Below are positions 10,707-21,401 of a stretch of 64,000 bases of DNA, one piece after another; positions within the stretch are counted from its first letter, which is position 1, and every line of letters starts with the position of its first letter. A program made the translations under genes and the position numbers. Source of the DNA: Hymenopus coronatus (lineage: Eukaryota > Arthropoda > Insecta > Mantodea > Hymenopodidae); NCBI GenBank assembly GCA_030762935.1, contig CM060899.1:17715001-17779000 (forward strand), read 5' to 3'. The notes beneath the pieces are model-generated. The model was not told where the DNA came from. It worked only from the letters and a program-made list of their open reading frames with translations, and made no database searches.

Positions 10707-10958
10707 TTGCAATAAAAGTGTGGCTTTATTTAATACAAAAGAGTAAAAGCCATGCAACTGCTATCAAATGTAACCGAGTCGGTTTCTAAGCGTGCTATCA
10801 CACCGGTTACTTTACTTGGGCCCTCCCCGTCCTTGCAATAAAGGTGTGGCTTTATTTAATACAAAAGAGTAAAAGCCATGCAACTGCTATCAAATGTAAC
10901 CGCGTCAGTTTCTAAGCGTGCTATCACACCGGTTATTTTACTTGGGCCCTCCCCGTCC
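10707..10958 (+). repeat. 126-bp direct duplication within family Q (part a)
   Basis: 10707-10832 and 10833-10958 are near-identical, each starting TTGCAATAAA-GTGTGGC and ending CCCTCCCCGTCC. A third, partly deleted match is at about 12744-12820. Confidence 0.85.
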
Positions 10959-10976
10959 TATACCACAAGAACATTT

Positions 10977-11225
10977 GTCTGCAGCTGCTGGGACTCCAAG
11001 CCGATCCCCATAGCCGCGCTCGCTAAAGCACCTCGCTTTGATGGTTCGCGGCGCAGGGGATCGTGGGTTCGAGTCCCGCCTTCGACGTGGATGTTTCTGT
11101 GTTGGTAAATGTGTGTGTTTGGAAACAAAACGAACTCAAAGAAAGAAAGGAAATGTTGAAAGAATGTGGATAAAAAAGGAAAACAATCCTGACAAGAATG
11201 CGGAACTGAATTAAAAAAAAAAAAA
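10977..11225 (+). mobile_element. tRNA-derived SINE inserted in family Q
   Basis: The head is tRNA-like, with a B box in GTGGGTTCGAGTCCC (about 11062) and an upstream A-box-like TAGCCGCGCTCGCTAAAG. A purine-rich tail ends in a run of A (about 11212-11225). The related Q copy at 12744 continues from the left flank to the right flank without it, so it is an insertion. Confidence 0.6.
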
Positions 11226-11872
11226 TCAGTCCGTTACTTAGCGCTCTAATGATCTCAGCTATTCAAGTTGCTTCTAGCCAAGACAGCTCGCCTCTCACCT
11301 AGATGGCCAGGGTTCGATTTGTGGTGGACAAAGCGACACAGGGGTGCGGTCCCACCATCGCATTCCACTGATGCACCATTTTCATTTCATGTATCACCAG
11401 TGGCGTCACCTGCGGTGTCACAAGTAGTAAAAGTAGGCGTTAAACACTACAAAAAAAAGTCGCTTCAGTAGTCGTTCCGTTGAAAGGGATATAAATAGCG
11501 GGTTTGCAAATTAGAGGAAGAACGGAATATGTAGCAAAGTGAATCATGTAATTAAGGGTTAATGTCGAGCATAGCTCAAGATATAGCTAAATCACTTGCA
11601 TGCATTTTTTTTACAATGAAATTGAAACAAGGAACACGCGTCTTAAGCTTTATAAACCCATAATACAGCTACAGAAAAGCGGGAAGAGGATTTTACTTGG
11701 AAAAAGGAGACGCTGGAGGCAGTAACGTTCTTTTCTCTAGCACGTATGCAACATAGATGATTAATAAAAACTTTTAGTATTTGTAGTAGATTTCTTTTTA
11801 TAATTTCGTATCAAACTCACCTTCAGCAATAAAATTAAGCTAGTAATAACTGCTTTATACTGTAGTATTTTT
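11226..11872 (+). repeat. Family Q continuing to the next P copy (contains a SINE)
   Basis: Aligns with 12850-13112 (CTATTCAAGT, GATATAAATA-C-GG, TTGC-AATTAGAGGAAGAA, TTAATGTCGAGCATAG, AGAAAAGCGGGAA-GG) and with 10433-10706. It runs directly into the P copy at 11873. Interrupted by a SINE at 11275-11458. Confidence 0.6.
11275..11458 (+). mobile_element. tRNA-derived SINE (family R), 5'-shortened
   Basis: Shares CGCCTCTCACCTAGA, GTGGTGGACAAAGCG, CACCAGTG, CACCTGCGGTG and GGCGTTAAACACTAC with copies at 27826 and 51322. It ends in A8. It is flanked by GTTGCTTC (11267-11274) and GTCGCTTC (11459-11466), a one-mismatch target-site duplication. The empty site is preserved in the related Q copy at about 12860. 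Confidence 0.8.
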
Positions 11873-12743
11873 ACTTTCTCTACACGTACTATATACATAT
11901 TGTATAGAGAAGGTATTGTATTGCACCTAAAAATTCGAAACCGAGAATTCACCGGAAATATATGTTCTGAGACCCCCTGAATCCAAAAAAAATAATTTTT
12001 GGAAAATATTCCTATGTGTCTGTGTGTATGTGTGTGTGAATGCGTCTGTGTGTTTAGCTGTGGGCAGCATAGCTCAAAAATGAAAACACCGTTAAATACC
12101 AAACTTGGTATTTAAGTTTGATATCGTCCAAGGATGTGACACGAAAATTTAAAAAGAAATCCCCTCACCACAAACTACCCTTTAGATGGAAAAAATTTCG
12201 AAATGTTTGATTTTCTTAAAAATGGCTCGAACGATTTTGATTAAAATGTCGTATATTAAAGGTATTTACCTGACAAACAAAATGTATATATTGAATTTTC
12301 TAGAAATAGCCTCTGAAGACTGCTTTATTCTGGATGAATTTTACAGAATTCTGCATAACTGCTGAACAGTAAGAGATGGACGAAAACTTAAAACACAAAA
12401 AATTAGAGCATGTTAAAACACACAATTTATGTTATATAATTTTTTTTCTTGGAGTTGATTGTTTTTCAGATATTCCTTGTTTTTTGTTTCAGCTTTGAAA
12501 AATACACTTTTCTCATACAGGAATCTGTCAACTCCTGTCCGTACAAACAAAGGAACTTCAGTCACATAGCAACCAACTTTTGACTATCATCTTAACCTAT
12601 GGTACTCCGTTATTTTGCTTCTACTAACAAGGAAGCAAGTAATAAGACTATTTCTGCTAATTTTTTCTCGATTAGATGAAGTAAATAGAATAATTTGTTG
12701 CAGAGATGTTGAGAAAGTCATGTAAATGGAACACATCAGATTT
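11873..12743 (+). mobile_element. Family P copy, full length, inside family Q
   Basis: Starts ACTTTCTCTACACGTACTAT and carries a GT block at about 12015-12060. It ends GTAAATGGAACACATCAGATT. About 871 bp, with Q sequence on both sides. Confidence 0.87.
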
Positions 12744-13112
12744 GTTAAATACAAAAGAGCAAAATCAAATGTAACCCCACCAAAACACAGACCGGTTATT
12801 TTACTTGGGCCCTCCCCGTCTAATACCACAGGCATATTTGACGTACCGCAATAAAGATCACGGCTATTCAAGTCACTTCATTTGTTGTTCCGGTGAAATG
12901 GATATAAATACCGGTTTGCGAATTAGAGGAAGAAGGGCATATGTAGCAAAATAAATCATGCAATTAAGAGTTAATGTCGAGCATAGATCAAGAAACAGTT
13001 AAATCACTTACCTGAAGTATTTCTTTACAATGAATAGAAAAGGTGTACCCTCTTCTTAAATGTTATAAACCCATAATATAGGTACAGAAAAGCGGGAAAG
13101 GGATTTTACTTC
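12744..13112 (+). repeat. Family Q, SINE-free copy
   Basis: Contains Q part a (TACAAAAGAGCAAAATC, GGTTATTTTACTTGGGCCCTC) and part b without the two SINEs found in the 10.7-11.6 kb copy. It serves as the empty-site reference for both. Confidence 0.65.
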
Positions 13113-13507
13113 ATTAAAACTCGTCTCTCATGTGTTAAACATGCAGTGCTTGCTCTGGTTAATGCGACGCTCATAAAATAGCTGTATATTTAGCGGATAG
13201 CTCTAGCGCTTCTGTTCCCGGGCCTTATATAGACATTAATTCTCATTATCAAAACCCCATTGCACCGAAGATTTATGTAATTACCATGGCTTATTAATAG
13301 TTCATAACCAAAATTTATTGATCCGGTCACCAACCGTACTTTCCTCTCAAATTCAAACACACATACGCCTCGTACAAGAGAAGAAAATGGCTAGATGTGC
13401 ACGTAACAAAGTCAACAATGAGGAGTTACGGAAAAAGATGGCGCATGCAGTCTGTATCCGGGAGTTCCCGGGCTCAAATCCGTGGCCGACAAGTTTCACC
13501 AGGCTTT
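13113..13507. other. Unique spacer with a tRNA B-box-like motif
   Basis: About 395 bp. GAGTTCCCGGGCTCAAATCCG at about 13463 resembles the T-arm region of a tRNA-derived SINE, but no convincing A box or tail is seen. No coding family is recognised. Confidence 0.35.
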
Positions 13508-14250
13508 TATTTTCTCTACAATTACTATGTACATAGTGTATAGACAGGTAGTTCTCCAAAAGTTCCATACCGAGAGTCCGTGTGTCTGTGAACACGATAA
13601 CTCAAAAACGAAAAGTCGGTAAAATACCAAACTTGGTATTCAAGTTTTAGTATCTTCCAGGGATGCGATACGAAGATTTTGAGAAAAATCTCCCCACCCC
13701 AAACCACCCTTTACATGGAACTTTTTTCGAAAATTTTGATTTTCTAAAAAATGGCTCTAACGATTTTTATTAAAATATCATATATTAAAGATATTTACCT
13801 GACAAATAAAATGTGTATTTTGAATTTTCTAGTAATAGCCTCTGAAGACTTCTTTATTCTGGATGAGTTTGGCATAGCTACTAAACCGTAACAGATGGAC
13901 AAAACTTAACACACAAAAAATGTTGAGTACGTTAAAACACACAATTTAGGTGATATACATTTTTTTCGTGGAGTTAATCGTTATTGAGATATTCCTTTTT
14001 CTTGGTTTCAGCTTTGAAAAACTTATACTTTTCTCATACAGGAATTTTTCAACTCCTGTCCATACAAACAAAGGAACATCAGTCACATAGCAACCAGCCA
14101 TTGGCTTTCACTTTAACACTTACAAGAAAGCAAGAAATAAGACTAATTCTGCTAATTTTTCTCGATTAGCATGAAATAAATAAAAGATAAGCTTATTAAC
14201 AATAATTTGTTACAGAGATATAGAGAAAGTAATGTGAATGGAGCACATCA
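13508..14250 (+). mobile_element. Family P copy with a deleted front
   Basis: The palindrome (TTTCTCTACAATTACTATGTACATAG) is present, but the region between it and the GTCCGTGTG block is shortened. It ends GAATGGAGCACATCAG. Confidence 0.8.
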
Positions 14251-14255
14251 GCTTC

Positions 14256-15275
14256 TTAGAAAATGGTCTGCGCTTGGATGTGTGTTTCTATGGACAGCAT
14301 ACCTAAAGACAAAAAGACCATTAAATACCAAATTGGGTATCTACCAAGGATGCGACACAAAGATTTTCAAGAATTTCCCACACAAAATACCCTTAAATGC
14401 AAGAATTTTTGAACGTTTTGAATTTTTAAAAAATGGCTCTTAAGTTTTTGATTAAAATTCCGTATATTAAAGATATGTATACTTCAAATAAAATGTATAT
14501 CTTGAATTTTCTGGGAATAGTCTCTGAAGACCTATTTATTCTGGATGAATTTTGCCGAATTTTGTATATCTGCTACACTTTAAGGGACAGACAAAACATT
14601 ACTACACAAAAAATGTAGATCTCATCAAAAAAGTTTACGTTTTTGTTGTGGAGGTAACCGTTTCTAAGATATTCATTGTTATTGGTTTCAATTGAAAAGT
14701 ACTTATTGTTTTGTCAGACAAGAAGTGTCCGTTTTTCTGTTGTTCTACTCCTGGCCAAGCAAAGAAGCGATTTGCAATGACAATCGATTAACGACAGCTT
14801 TTAAAACATTTGACTATTTCTTTAGCCTAGTGCATTCCTTTAGTTCACTTTACTTACAAGTAACTAAGTAATAAGAGTATTCTCGATTAACATTGTGTGA
14901 CTCCGTGGCACAGCTCACTGAGAGCCTTGGCCTACCGCGCGGCCGCTGCGTCATGGATGGGCTGCAGTATTGGGGAGGGAGTGAGATGTGGTCTCCACGA
15001 TTTGGAGCCACTACTTCTCCATCAAGTAGCTCCACAATTGGCCCCCCAGGGACCTCACGAGGCTGAGTGCACCCCAGTCCAGGTCTCCCAGTGGGGAAAA
15101 AATCGCCACACCGGTACGGTGAATCGAACCCAGGTCTCCCGCCTGGAAAGCAGCAACGCTACCACCGATCCAAGGAGACGACCGTGGCATTGTGTAGAAA
15201 GAAGAATAATCTTTTTTAAGAAGTTTGTTTGTAGAGCAGCTAGAGAAAATCTTGAGTGTGTAACACATCTTATTT
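14256..15275 (+). mobile_element. Family P copy, divergent, split by a SINE
   Basis: The palindrome is missing. The body runs from about 14256 to 14898, is interrupted by the SINE at 14899-15187, and resumes to ACACATCTTATTTTTA. It belongs to a divergent P subgroup that also includes 15283-16484 (AAGTGTCCGTTTTTCTGTTGTTC block). Confidence 0.7.
14899..15187 (-). mobile_element. tRNA-derived SINE, 289 bp, with target-site duplication
   Basis: On the reverse strand the head reads GGTGGTAGCGTTGC (A box) and CTGGGTTCGATTC (B box), followed by a GC-rich body unlike family R. It is flanked on both sides by CATTGTGT (14891-14898 and 15188-15195). No long A tail is seen. Confidence 0.75.
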
Positions 15276-15282
15276 TTAGTAA

Positions 15283-15620
15283 AATACCTTGTGTGTGGGT
15301 TTGTAGACAGCATAATTCAAAACTAAAAGATCGTTAAATAGCAAATTTTGTATTTTCCAGGGATGAGACACGACCATTTTCAATAATCCACAACATGGAA
15401 AAAATTGTGAACATTTTGTTTTTCTCAAAAATGGTTTTAACGGTTTTGATTGAAATGTAATATATTAAAGTTATTTACATCACAAACAAATTACATATCC
15501 TTAATTCTCTGAGTATAGCTTTAGAAGACATATTTATTCTGGATAAATTTTGCTGAATTTTAACAATAATTTCTTGTAGAGATGTTGAGAAAGTCATGTG
15601 AATGTAACCCATTAATTTTT
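15283..15620 (+). mobile_element. Family P copy with a large internal deletion
   Basis: Starts in the AGCATAATTCAAAACTAAAAGATCG block and jumps from TTTTGCTGAATTTTAACAATA to the hairpin end. About 500 bp of body are lost. Confidence 0.65.
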
Positions 15621-15626
15621 TTTTTA

Positions 15627-16484
15627 CTTTTTCTACCACGTATATACTTGACAGAGAAGGTATTATATTCCACCCAAAAATTGGATACTGGGATTTCATT
15701 AGTAATATATGTTTTTGGGTCTTCTGAGTTAAAAAAAAAAACATTTATAGAAATAGGTACTATCGGAAGTTTATGTATGGACAGCATAACTCAAAAAAGA
15801 AATTCCTTTAAATACTACACTTGGTATTCAAGTTCAGTATCTCCCAAGTGTAGACACGAACATTTTCAGAAACATTTTTTCCACCCCCAATTATCCTTTA
15901 CATGAATACATTTTCAAAATTTTAGATTTTCTCAAAAATAGTAAACGATTATAAAACATATCGTATATTAAAGATATTTACATTCCAAATAAGGTGCACG
16001 TCGTTGATTTTCTGGGAATGGTGTCTTGAAGTTCTCACTATTCTGGATGTATTTTGCATACCTTGTAAACTGTAAGAGATAGACAAGTACTTACTACACA
16101 AATTGCCTCATCAAAACACACAATTTATGTCTGTTATATTTTTTTTGTGGAGGTAACCGCTTTTGAGATATTCCTTGTTCTTAATTTCACTTTTAAAGTA
16201 CTTGCACTTTTCTCAGACAAGAAATTACCCGTGTTTCTTTTGTTTTACTTCTGTCCAAACAAAGAAGGGATTTTCAATGACAAGCATATAGCGACTGCTT
16301 TTAAACATTTTTCTATCAAAATCGCATACCTCATTCCTTTAGTTTCCTTCTATTTAAAGGAACCAAGTCATAACAGTACACTGCTAATTTTTATCTCGAT
16401 TGACATGGTGGAGAATGAAGAGTAATCCTTTTTAAGCAGTTTGTTTGTAGAACAGCTGTAGAAAGTAATGTGAGTGCCTCAGAT
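15627..16484 (+). mobile_element. Family P copy, divergent, full length
   Basis: Starts ACTTTTTCTACCACGTATATAC with a damaged palindrome and ends AGTAATGTGAGTGCCTCAGATTTC. About 858 bp. Confidence 0.75.
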
Positions 16485-16774
16485 TTCTTTTTCTTTCGTG
16501 ATTTCCCTCAGCCACCAAGGTAAATACCGGATTGAGCATTTAATACCCCGTTTCAAAATAAATGTTAATAGCGATTGCGCTGCCATCTATCCATATATAG
16601 TTAAAGCGGAGAGCCTGAACGACTCCCTAACGCCGTTTGGTTGTACCCCGACCTTGAGGGCTGCTGAACTGTGATGTCTGACTACGGATGGTAGAGGCAG
16701 CTAGACTAGATGACTCGATGTCTGATTGTGCACAGCCATCATGGTGCCATCTGAATACAGAGGACCCTATCTTC
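16485..16774. repeat. Moderately GC-rich insert, possible SINE-related repeat
   Basis: About 290 bp between two P copies. The stretch TGACTACGGATGG through GCAGCTAGAC resembles 20948-20975 (AGACTACGGATGGCGACAGC), so this is probably a second dispersed family. Promoter boxes are unclear. Confidence 0.35.
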
Positions 16775-17581
16775 AAAAATCTGATATGGTCTATTCACAT
16801 GACTTTTTCTAAATCTCCCTAACAAATTATTGTTAACAAGCTTACTGTTCTCTCTATTTAAAGCTAAAACATTAGCATTACTGTGTTCCTTTTCAAGTAA
16901 AAGGGAAATAAGGGAATATACTAGAATAAACCGACAGTCAAATGATCTAAAATTTGGTTACTATGGGATTGAAATCCGTTCCGTTGACAAGTTACTGAAA
17001 AACTGAAATCAATTACAAGGAATATCTCAAAGACGACCAACTCCATGAAAAAAATTGTATATAACATAAATGGTGTGTTTTTTCGTGAACTACATTTTTT
17101 GAGTAATAAGTTTATGTCTACCTCTTACGGTTTACCGGTTGTACAAAATTCAACAAAAGTCATCTAGAATAAAGAGTCTTTAGAGGTTATTCCCAGAAAA
17201 TTTAAGATATTCATATATTTGGCATAAAAGGTCTTAAATATATATCAATCAAAATCGTTAGTCATTTTTGAGAAAATAAAAAAAATCGACATTTTTTCCA
17301 TGCAAATGTTAGTTTGGTGTGGGGGAATTTTCTTGAAAATCTTTGTGTCGCATCCTTGGAAGATACCAAACTTAAATACCAAGTTTTGTATTTAATGCTT
17401 ATTTCGTCTTTGAGCTATGCTGTCCACAAAAGCACACACGGACCTTTTTCCAAATATGCTATTTTTGTATTCAAGGGGACCCAAAACATGTTTCTCCGGT
17501 TAAATCTCAGTACCGAATTTTTGTGTGCAATACAATACCTTTTCTATACACTATGTACATAGTACGAGTAGAAAAAGTAAG
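16775..17581 (-). mobile_element. Family P copy, full length, reverse
   Basis: Starts AAAAATCTGATATGGTCTATTCACATGAC and ends with the palindrome ACTATGTACATAGTACGAG before AAAAAGTAAG. Confidence 0.82.
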
Positions 17582-17787
17582 CATTTGTTCAATTAATATG
17601 AACGAGAGATCAGCTTCTATGAACTGCAGCAGAGTCTTGTTGAAAATATACCTCTGTGCACTCAATGTCCTCAAATATTCCAGGAATGATTTGATTACTG
17701 TATCCCAGAACTTCTATTAACTGTATCCTAAACGAACACAAACCCTAAAGTTCGGTATGCATTCACAGCACAGCAAACACCATTTTT
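17582..17787. other. Unique spacer
   Basis: About 200 bp with no repeat, no homology I recognise and only short open frames. Confidence 0.3.
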
Positions 17788-18474
17788 ACTTTCTCTACAC
17801 GTACTATGTACATAGTGTATAGAGAAGGTATTGCACTCCACCCAAAAATTCGATACCAAGATTTCACCCTGTATCCAAAAAAAACATTTTCAGAAAAAGG
17901 TCCGTGTGTGTGTCCGTGTGTCTGTGAACACAATAACTCAAAAACGAAAAGTGGGTAAAATACCAAACTTGATATTTAAGCTCAGTATCTTCCAGGGATG
18001 CGACACGAAGCTTTTGAGAAAAATTCCCCCAGCACAAACTACCCTTTACATGGAACTTTTTGCAATTTTTTTTTATTTTTTCAAAAATCGATCGAACGAT
18101 TTTGATTAAATTGTCGTATATTAAATATATTTACCCGACAAATAAAATACATACCTTGAATTTTCTGGGAATAGCCTCTGAAAACTAGTTTAGTCTGGAT
18201 GAATTTTACGGAATTTTTCATAAATAGTAAACCGTAAGAACTGGACAAAAACTTACCACACAAAAAATTTAGAGCACGTTAAAAGACAATTTAGTTCATA
18301 TTCATTTTTTTCTTGGGTTAATCTTATCCCTTGTTTTTGGTTTCAGCTTTACAGGTCACATACTTTTCTCATATAGGAATCTCGATTAGCATGAAGTAAA
18401 AACAAGGATAAGCTTTTTAACAATCATTTATTACAGAGATGTAGAGAAAGACATGTGAATGGATCACATCAGAT
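17788..18474 (+). mobile_element. Family P copy with internal deletions
   Basis: Starts ACTTTCTCTACACGTACTATG and ends GAATGGATCACATCAGA. About 690 bp, with losses near 17868 and in the TTGTCAACTCC to TTCTCGATTAGC interval. Confidence 0.83.
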
Positions 18475-18512
18475 GTTTCTGGTCATGCAATGGAATTTCG
18501 TGTAGAATACCG

Positions 18513-18537
18513 ATTTTTTTTTTTTTTTTTTTTTTTG
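18513..18537. repeat. Poly-T tract, about 25 nt
   Basis: Uninterrupted T run. On the reverse strand it follows the transposase fragment as an A run. Confidence 0.9.
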
Positions 18538-18539
18538 GT

Positions 18540-18860
18540 TTTGCAATATCTGTTGTTTTGTGTATATGCATGATCATTTAAATAAAACAACCTGGGGTCC
18601 ATAGATGCATCATTAACTTTATCTGACAACCAATTCCAGAAATTTACTCTTCTTACAGTACCATATAGTTGCAATTCCTGAACTATGGTTACACTATAAG
18701 GTTTCAATTTCAAAAGTTAAGTGGATTTCTAGGCCGAAAATTCTGAAACTGCGGTTTCTGCGATAACCTACTAGGAGATTTTCTTGAGCTATGCTCTAGC
18801 TTTTGTTCTGTCTCATTGATTAAGTTTACTGATGCGGAGAAAATAGAACTAGGACTGGCC
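18540..18860 (-). pseudogene. Tc1/mariner-type (IS630 superfamily) transposase, N-terminal half
   Basis: The reverse-strand translation includes RKSPSRLSQKPQFQNF (helix-turn-helix region) and, after a small frame disruption near 18713, KLKPYSVTIVQELQLYGTVR. Next come NFWNWLSDKVNDASMDPRLFYLNDHAYTQNNRY. This fits the block before and at the first catalytic Asp (consensus ...FLSDEAWFHLSGYVNSQNNRYW); here the Asp-Glu-Ala-Trp part is eroded. It is the complementary half to the relic at 50041-50540. Family assignment is by remembered motif pattern only. Confidence 0.6.
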
Positions 18861-18875
18861 ATAAGTAAAAAGAAA

Positions 18876-19423
18876 TCTGATGTGTTCCATTCACATGACT
18901 TTCTCTATATCTACATCTGTAAAATAAATTATTGTTAACAAGCTTATGCTGCTATTTACTTCACGCTAATAGAGAAAATATTAGTAGAAATAGTCTTATT
19001 ACTTGGCCAGGAGTTGACAAATTTCTATATGAGAAAAAATCAGTTTTCTAAAGTTGAAACTAAAAACAAGGAATATCTTAAAAACTATTAACTCCACGAA
19101 AAAATGTATTTAACATAAATGTGTGTTTTAATGTGCTCTACATTTTCTGTGTGGTAAGTTTTTGTCCATCTCTTACGGTTTAGCAGTTATGCAGAAATCC
19201 GTAAAATTCATCCAGAATAGTCTTCAGAGGCTATTCTAATCAAAATCGTTAGAGCCATTTTAAAGAAAATCAACATTTTCGAAATTTTTTTCCATGTAAA
19301 GGGTAGTTGGGGCTGGGGGGATTTACTTGAAAATCTTCGTGTCGCTTCCTTGGAAGATACAAACTTAAATACTAAGTTTGGTTTTTAATGGTCTTTTCAG
19401 TTTTGAGCTATGCTGCACACACA

Positions 19424-19468
<45 letters not shown>
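18876..19468 (-). mobile_element. Family P copy, palindrome end lost at a CA run
   Basis: Starts with GAAATCTGATGTGTTCCATTCACATG and ends in a CA run at about 19414-19468. The sequence beyond the microsatellite is replaced by a forward P fragment. Confidence 0.78.
19414..19468. repeat. (CA)n microsatellite at a P junction
   Basis: CA repeats with one CATA interruption. This is the breakpoint between opposite-orientation P pieces. Confidence 0.88.
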
Positions 19469-19469
<1 letters not shown>

Positions 19470-19474
<5 letters not shown>

Positions 19475-19795
19475 TAGAAGCATAAGCTTTTTATCAATAC
19501 TTTGTTGCATAGTTTATAGAGAACGTTAAAAAATCTTGTGTATTCCATTCACATGACTTTCTCTACATCTCTGCAACAATATATTGTTAAAAAAGCTTTT
19601 GCTTCTATTTACTTCATGATAATGGAGAAAAAGTTAGCATAAATAGTCTTATTACCCGCTTCCTTGTAAGTAGAAGCGAAATAAGGGGGTACCATAAGTT
19701 AAAGCGATAGTCAAAAGCTGGTTGCTATGTGACTGATGTTCCTTTGTTTATATTGACACGAGTTGACAAATTGCTACATGAGAAAAGTGTAATTT
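19470..19795 (-). mobile_element. Two P fragments in opposite orientation
   Basis: 19470-19529 is a forward hairpin-side fragment (TAATTAGAAGCATAAGC). 19530-19795 is the start of a reverse copy (AAAAAATCTTGTGTATTCCATTCACATG) that stops at the T-run where the next forward copy begins. Confidence 0.6.
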
Positions 19796-19799
19796 TTTT

Positions 19800-20669
19800 A
19801 CTTTCTCTATACGCACTATGTACATAGTGTATAGAGAAAGTATTGCACTCCACCCAAAAATTCGATACCGAGATTTCACCGAAAATATATGTTTTAGGGT
19901 CCCCAATATCCAAAAAAAGCATTTTCACAAAAAGGTCCGTGTGTGTGTGTCCGGGTGTCTGTGAACACGATAACTCAAAAACGAAAAGTCGGTAAAATAC
20001 CAAACTTGGTATTAAGTTTAGTATCTTCCAGGGATGCGACACGAAGATTTTGAGAAAAATCCCCCCACCCCCAACTACCCATTACATGGAACGTTTTTCG
20101 AAATTTTTTATTTTTTAAAAAATGGCTCTTAACGATTTTGATTAAAATTTCGTATATTAAAGATATTTATCTGACAAATAAAATGTACTACTTGAATTTT
20201 CTGGAAATAGCCTCTGAAGAGGAGTTTAATCCGGATGAATGTTACTGAATTTTGAATTACTAGTAAACCGTAAGAGATTGACAAAAACTTACTATACAAA
20301 AAATGTAGAGCACGTTAAAACACACAATTTATGTTATACACATTTTTTCGTGGAGTTCGTCGATTTTGAGACATTCCTTATTTTGGTTTCTGCTATGAAA
20401 AACGTATACTTTTCTCATACAGGAACTTGTCAACTTGTATCGATATAAACAAAGGAACTTCACTGACACAGCAACCAGCTTTTGGCTTTCACTTTAACCT
20501 GTGATACTCCCTTATTTCGCTTCTACTTACAAGGAAGCAAGTAATAAGATTAATTTCTGCTAATTTTTTTCTGATGAGCATAAAGTTAATCGAAGTATAA
20601 GCTTTTTAGGAATTATTTGTTGCAGGGATATAGAGAAAGTCATGTGAATGAAACACATCAGATTTTTTT
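19800..20669 (+). mobile_element. Family P copy, full length
   Basis: Starts ACTTTCTCTATACGCACTATG and ends CATGTGAATGAAACACATCAGATTTTTT. About 870 bp and one of the best reference copies. Confidence 0.9.
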
Positions 20670-20731
20670 AATTGAGTGCAATGCCTTCTCTATACACTAT
20701 GTACATAGTACGTGTAGAGAAAGTAATAAGA
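20670..20731 (-). mobile_element. Family P palindrome-end fragment
   Basis: TTGAGTGCAATGCCTTCTC followed by a nearly perfect palindrome around 20694-20731. Confidence 0.7.
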
Positions 20732-20884
20732 CACTGTATATTATGCGTAAAATTCAGCATAAAGTTGCTCAGAGGCTGCTTATCATGCTTGAGGTTCTTT
20801 TACTTACGGGCCCTAAATCTACGACACAATCTACGCAAATCTTGTTTCGCTTCTGAAGAAAAATCATGCTAAGGATTTTTAAAA
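20732..20884. other. Unique spacer
   Basis: About 150 bp with no recognisable feature. Confidence 0.3.
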
Positions 20885-21115
20885 TAGCTATCCTCCAGAT
20901 TTGAACCCGCGATCTTGGGAACCGGAGTCCAGCGTGGTACCCTTAGACTACGGATGGCGACAGCAGCTGGACCGAATGGTACCCTAATACCATGTGCTTG
21001 TCGCGTAGCAAGATAGTATGGTATCTAGAGATATAGACTTGAGGGTTGGCTGAATTCTTGACATTTGGTTACGGATAGAGGTCTCGATATCTGCCGCCAT
21101 CAGATGGACATAGTG
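20885..21115 (-). mobile_element. Probable tRNA-derived SINE
   Basis: The reverse strand reads TAGTCTAAGGGTACCACGC (A-box region) and ATCGCGGGTTCAAATC (B box) in tRNA-like spacing. The flank shares TGACTACGGATGG-like sequence with 16.68 kb. No clear target-site duplication is seen. Confidence 0.5.
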
Positions 21116-21137
21116 GTATGGTACGAGGATAAGCTCA

Positions 21138-21138
<1 letters not shown>

Positions 21139-21172
<34 letters not shown>
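21139..21172. repeat. (GAT)n, tail of the retrotransposon
   Basis: About 11 GAT repeats at the 3' end of the reverse-strand element. The position fits a template-primed trinucleotide tail. Confidence 0.85.
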
Positions 21173-21173
<1 letters not shown>

Positions 21174-21401
21174 AATGGTGTTTAAGGGCGCTCAACTGCC
21201 GAGGTCATAAGCGCCCTTATGATTAAAACTTGGCAATAGGCAGTAAGAAAATACCATTGCAAAAAAAAAGTAAACACAAGTAAAAGAGCTAACACAGTTG
21301 AAACGGAGGTAACAGAACGGTCCAGCCCTCTAACCAGAGCTGGATATAAAACTCCATATCAACACATTAAAACCAAAAGAGTTTAAAAAACCGCTATCAC
21401 A

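Noticed and set aside
10977..11225. Protein-coding exon (76-codon frame at 10878-11108)
   Set aside because: The frame spans the border of a repeat and a SINE, so it has no biological unity.
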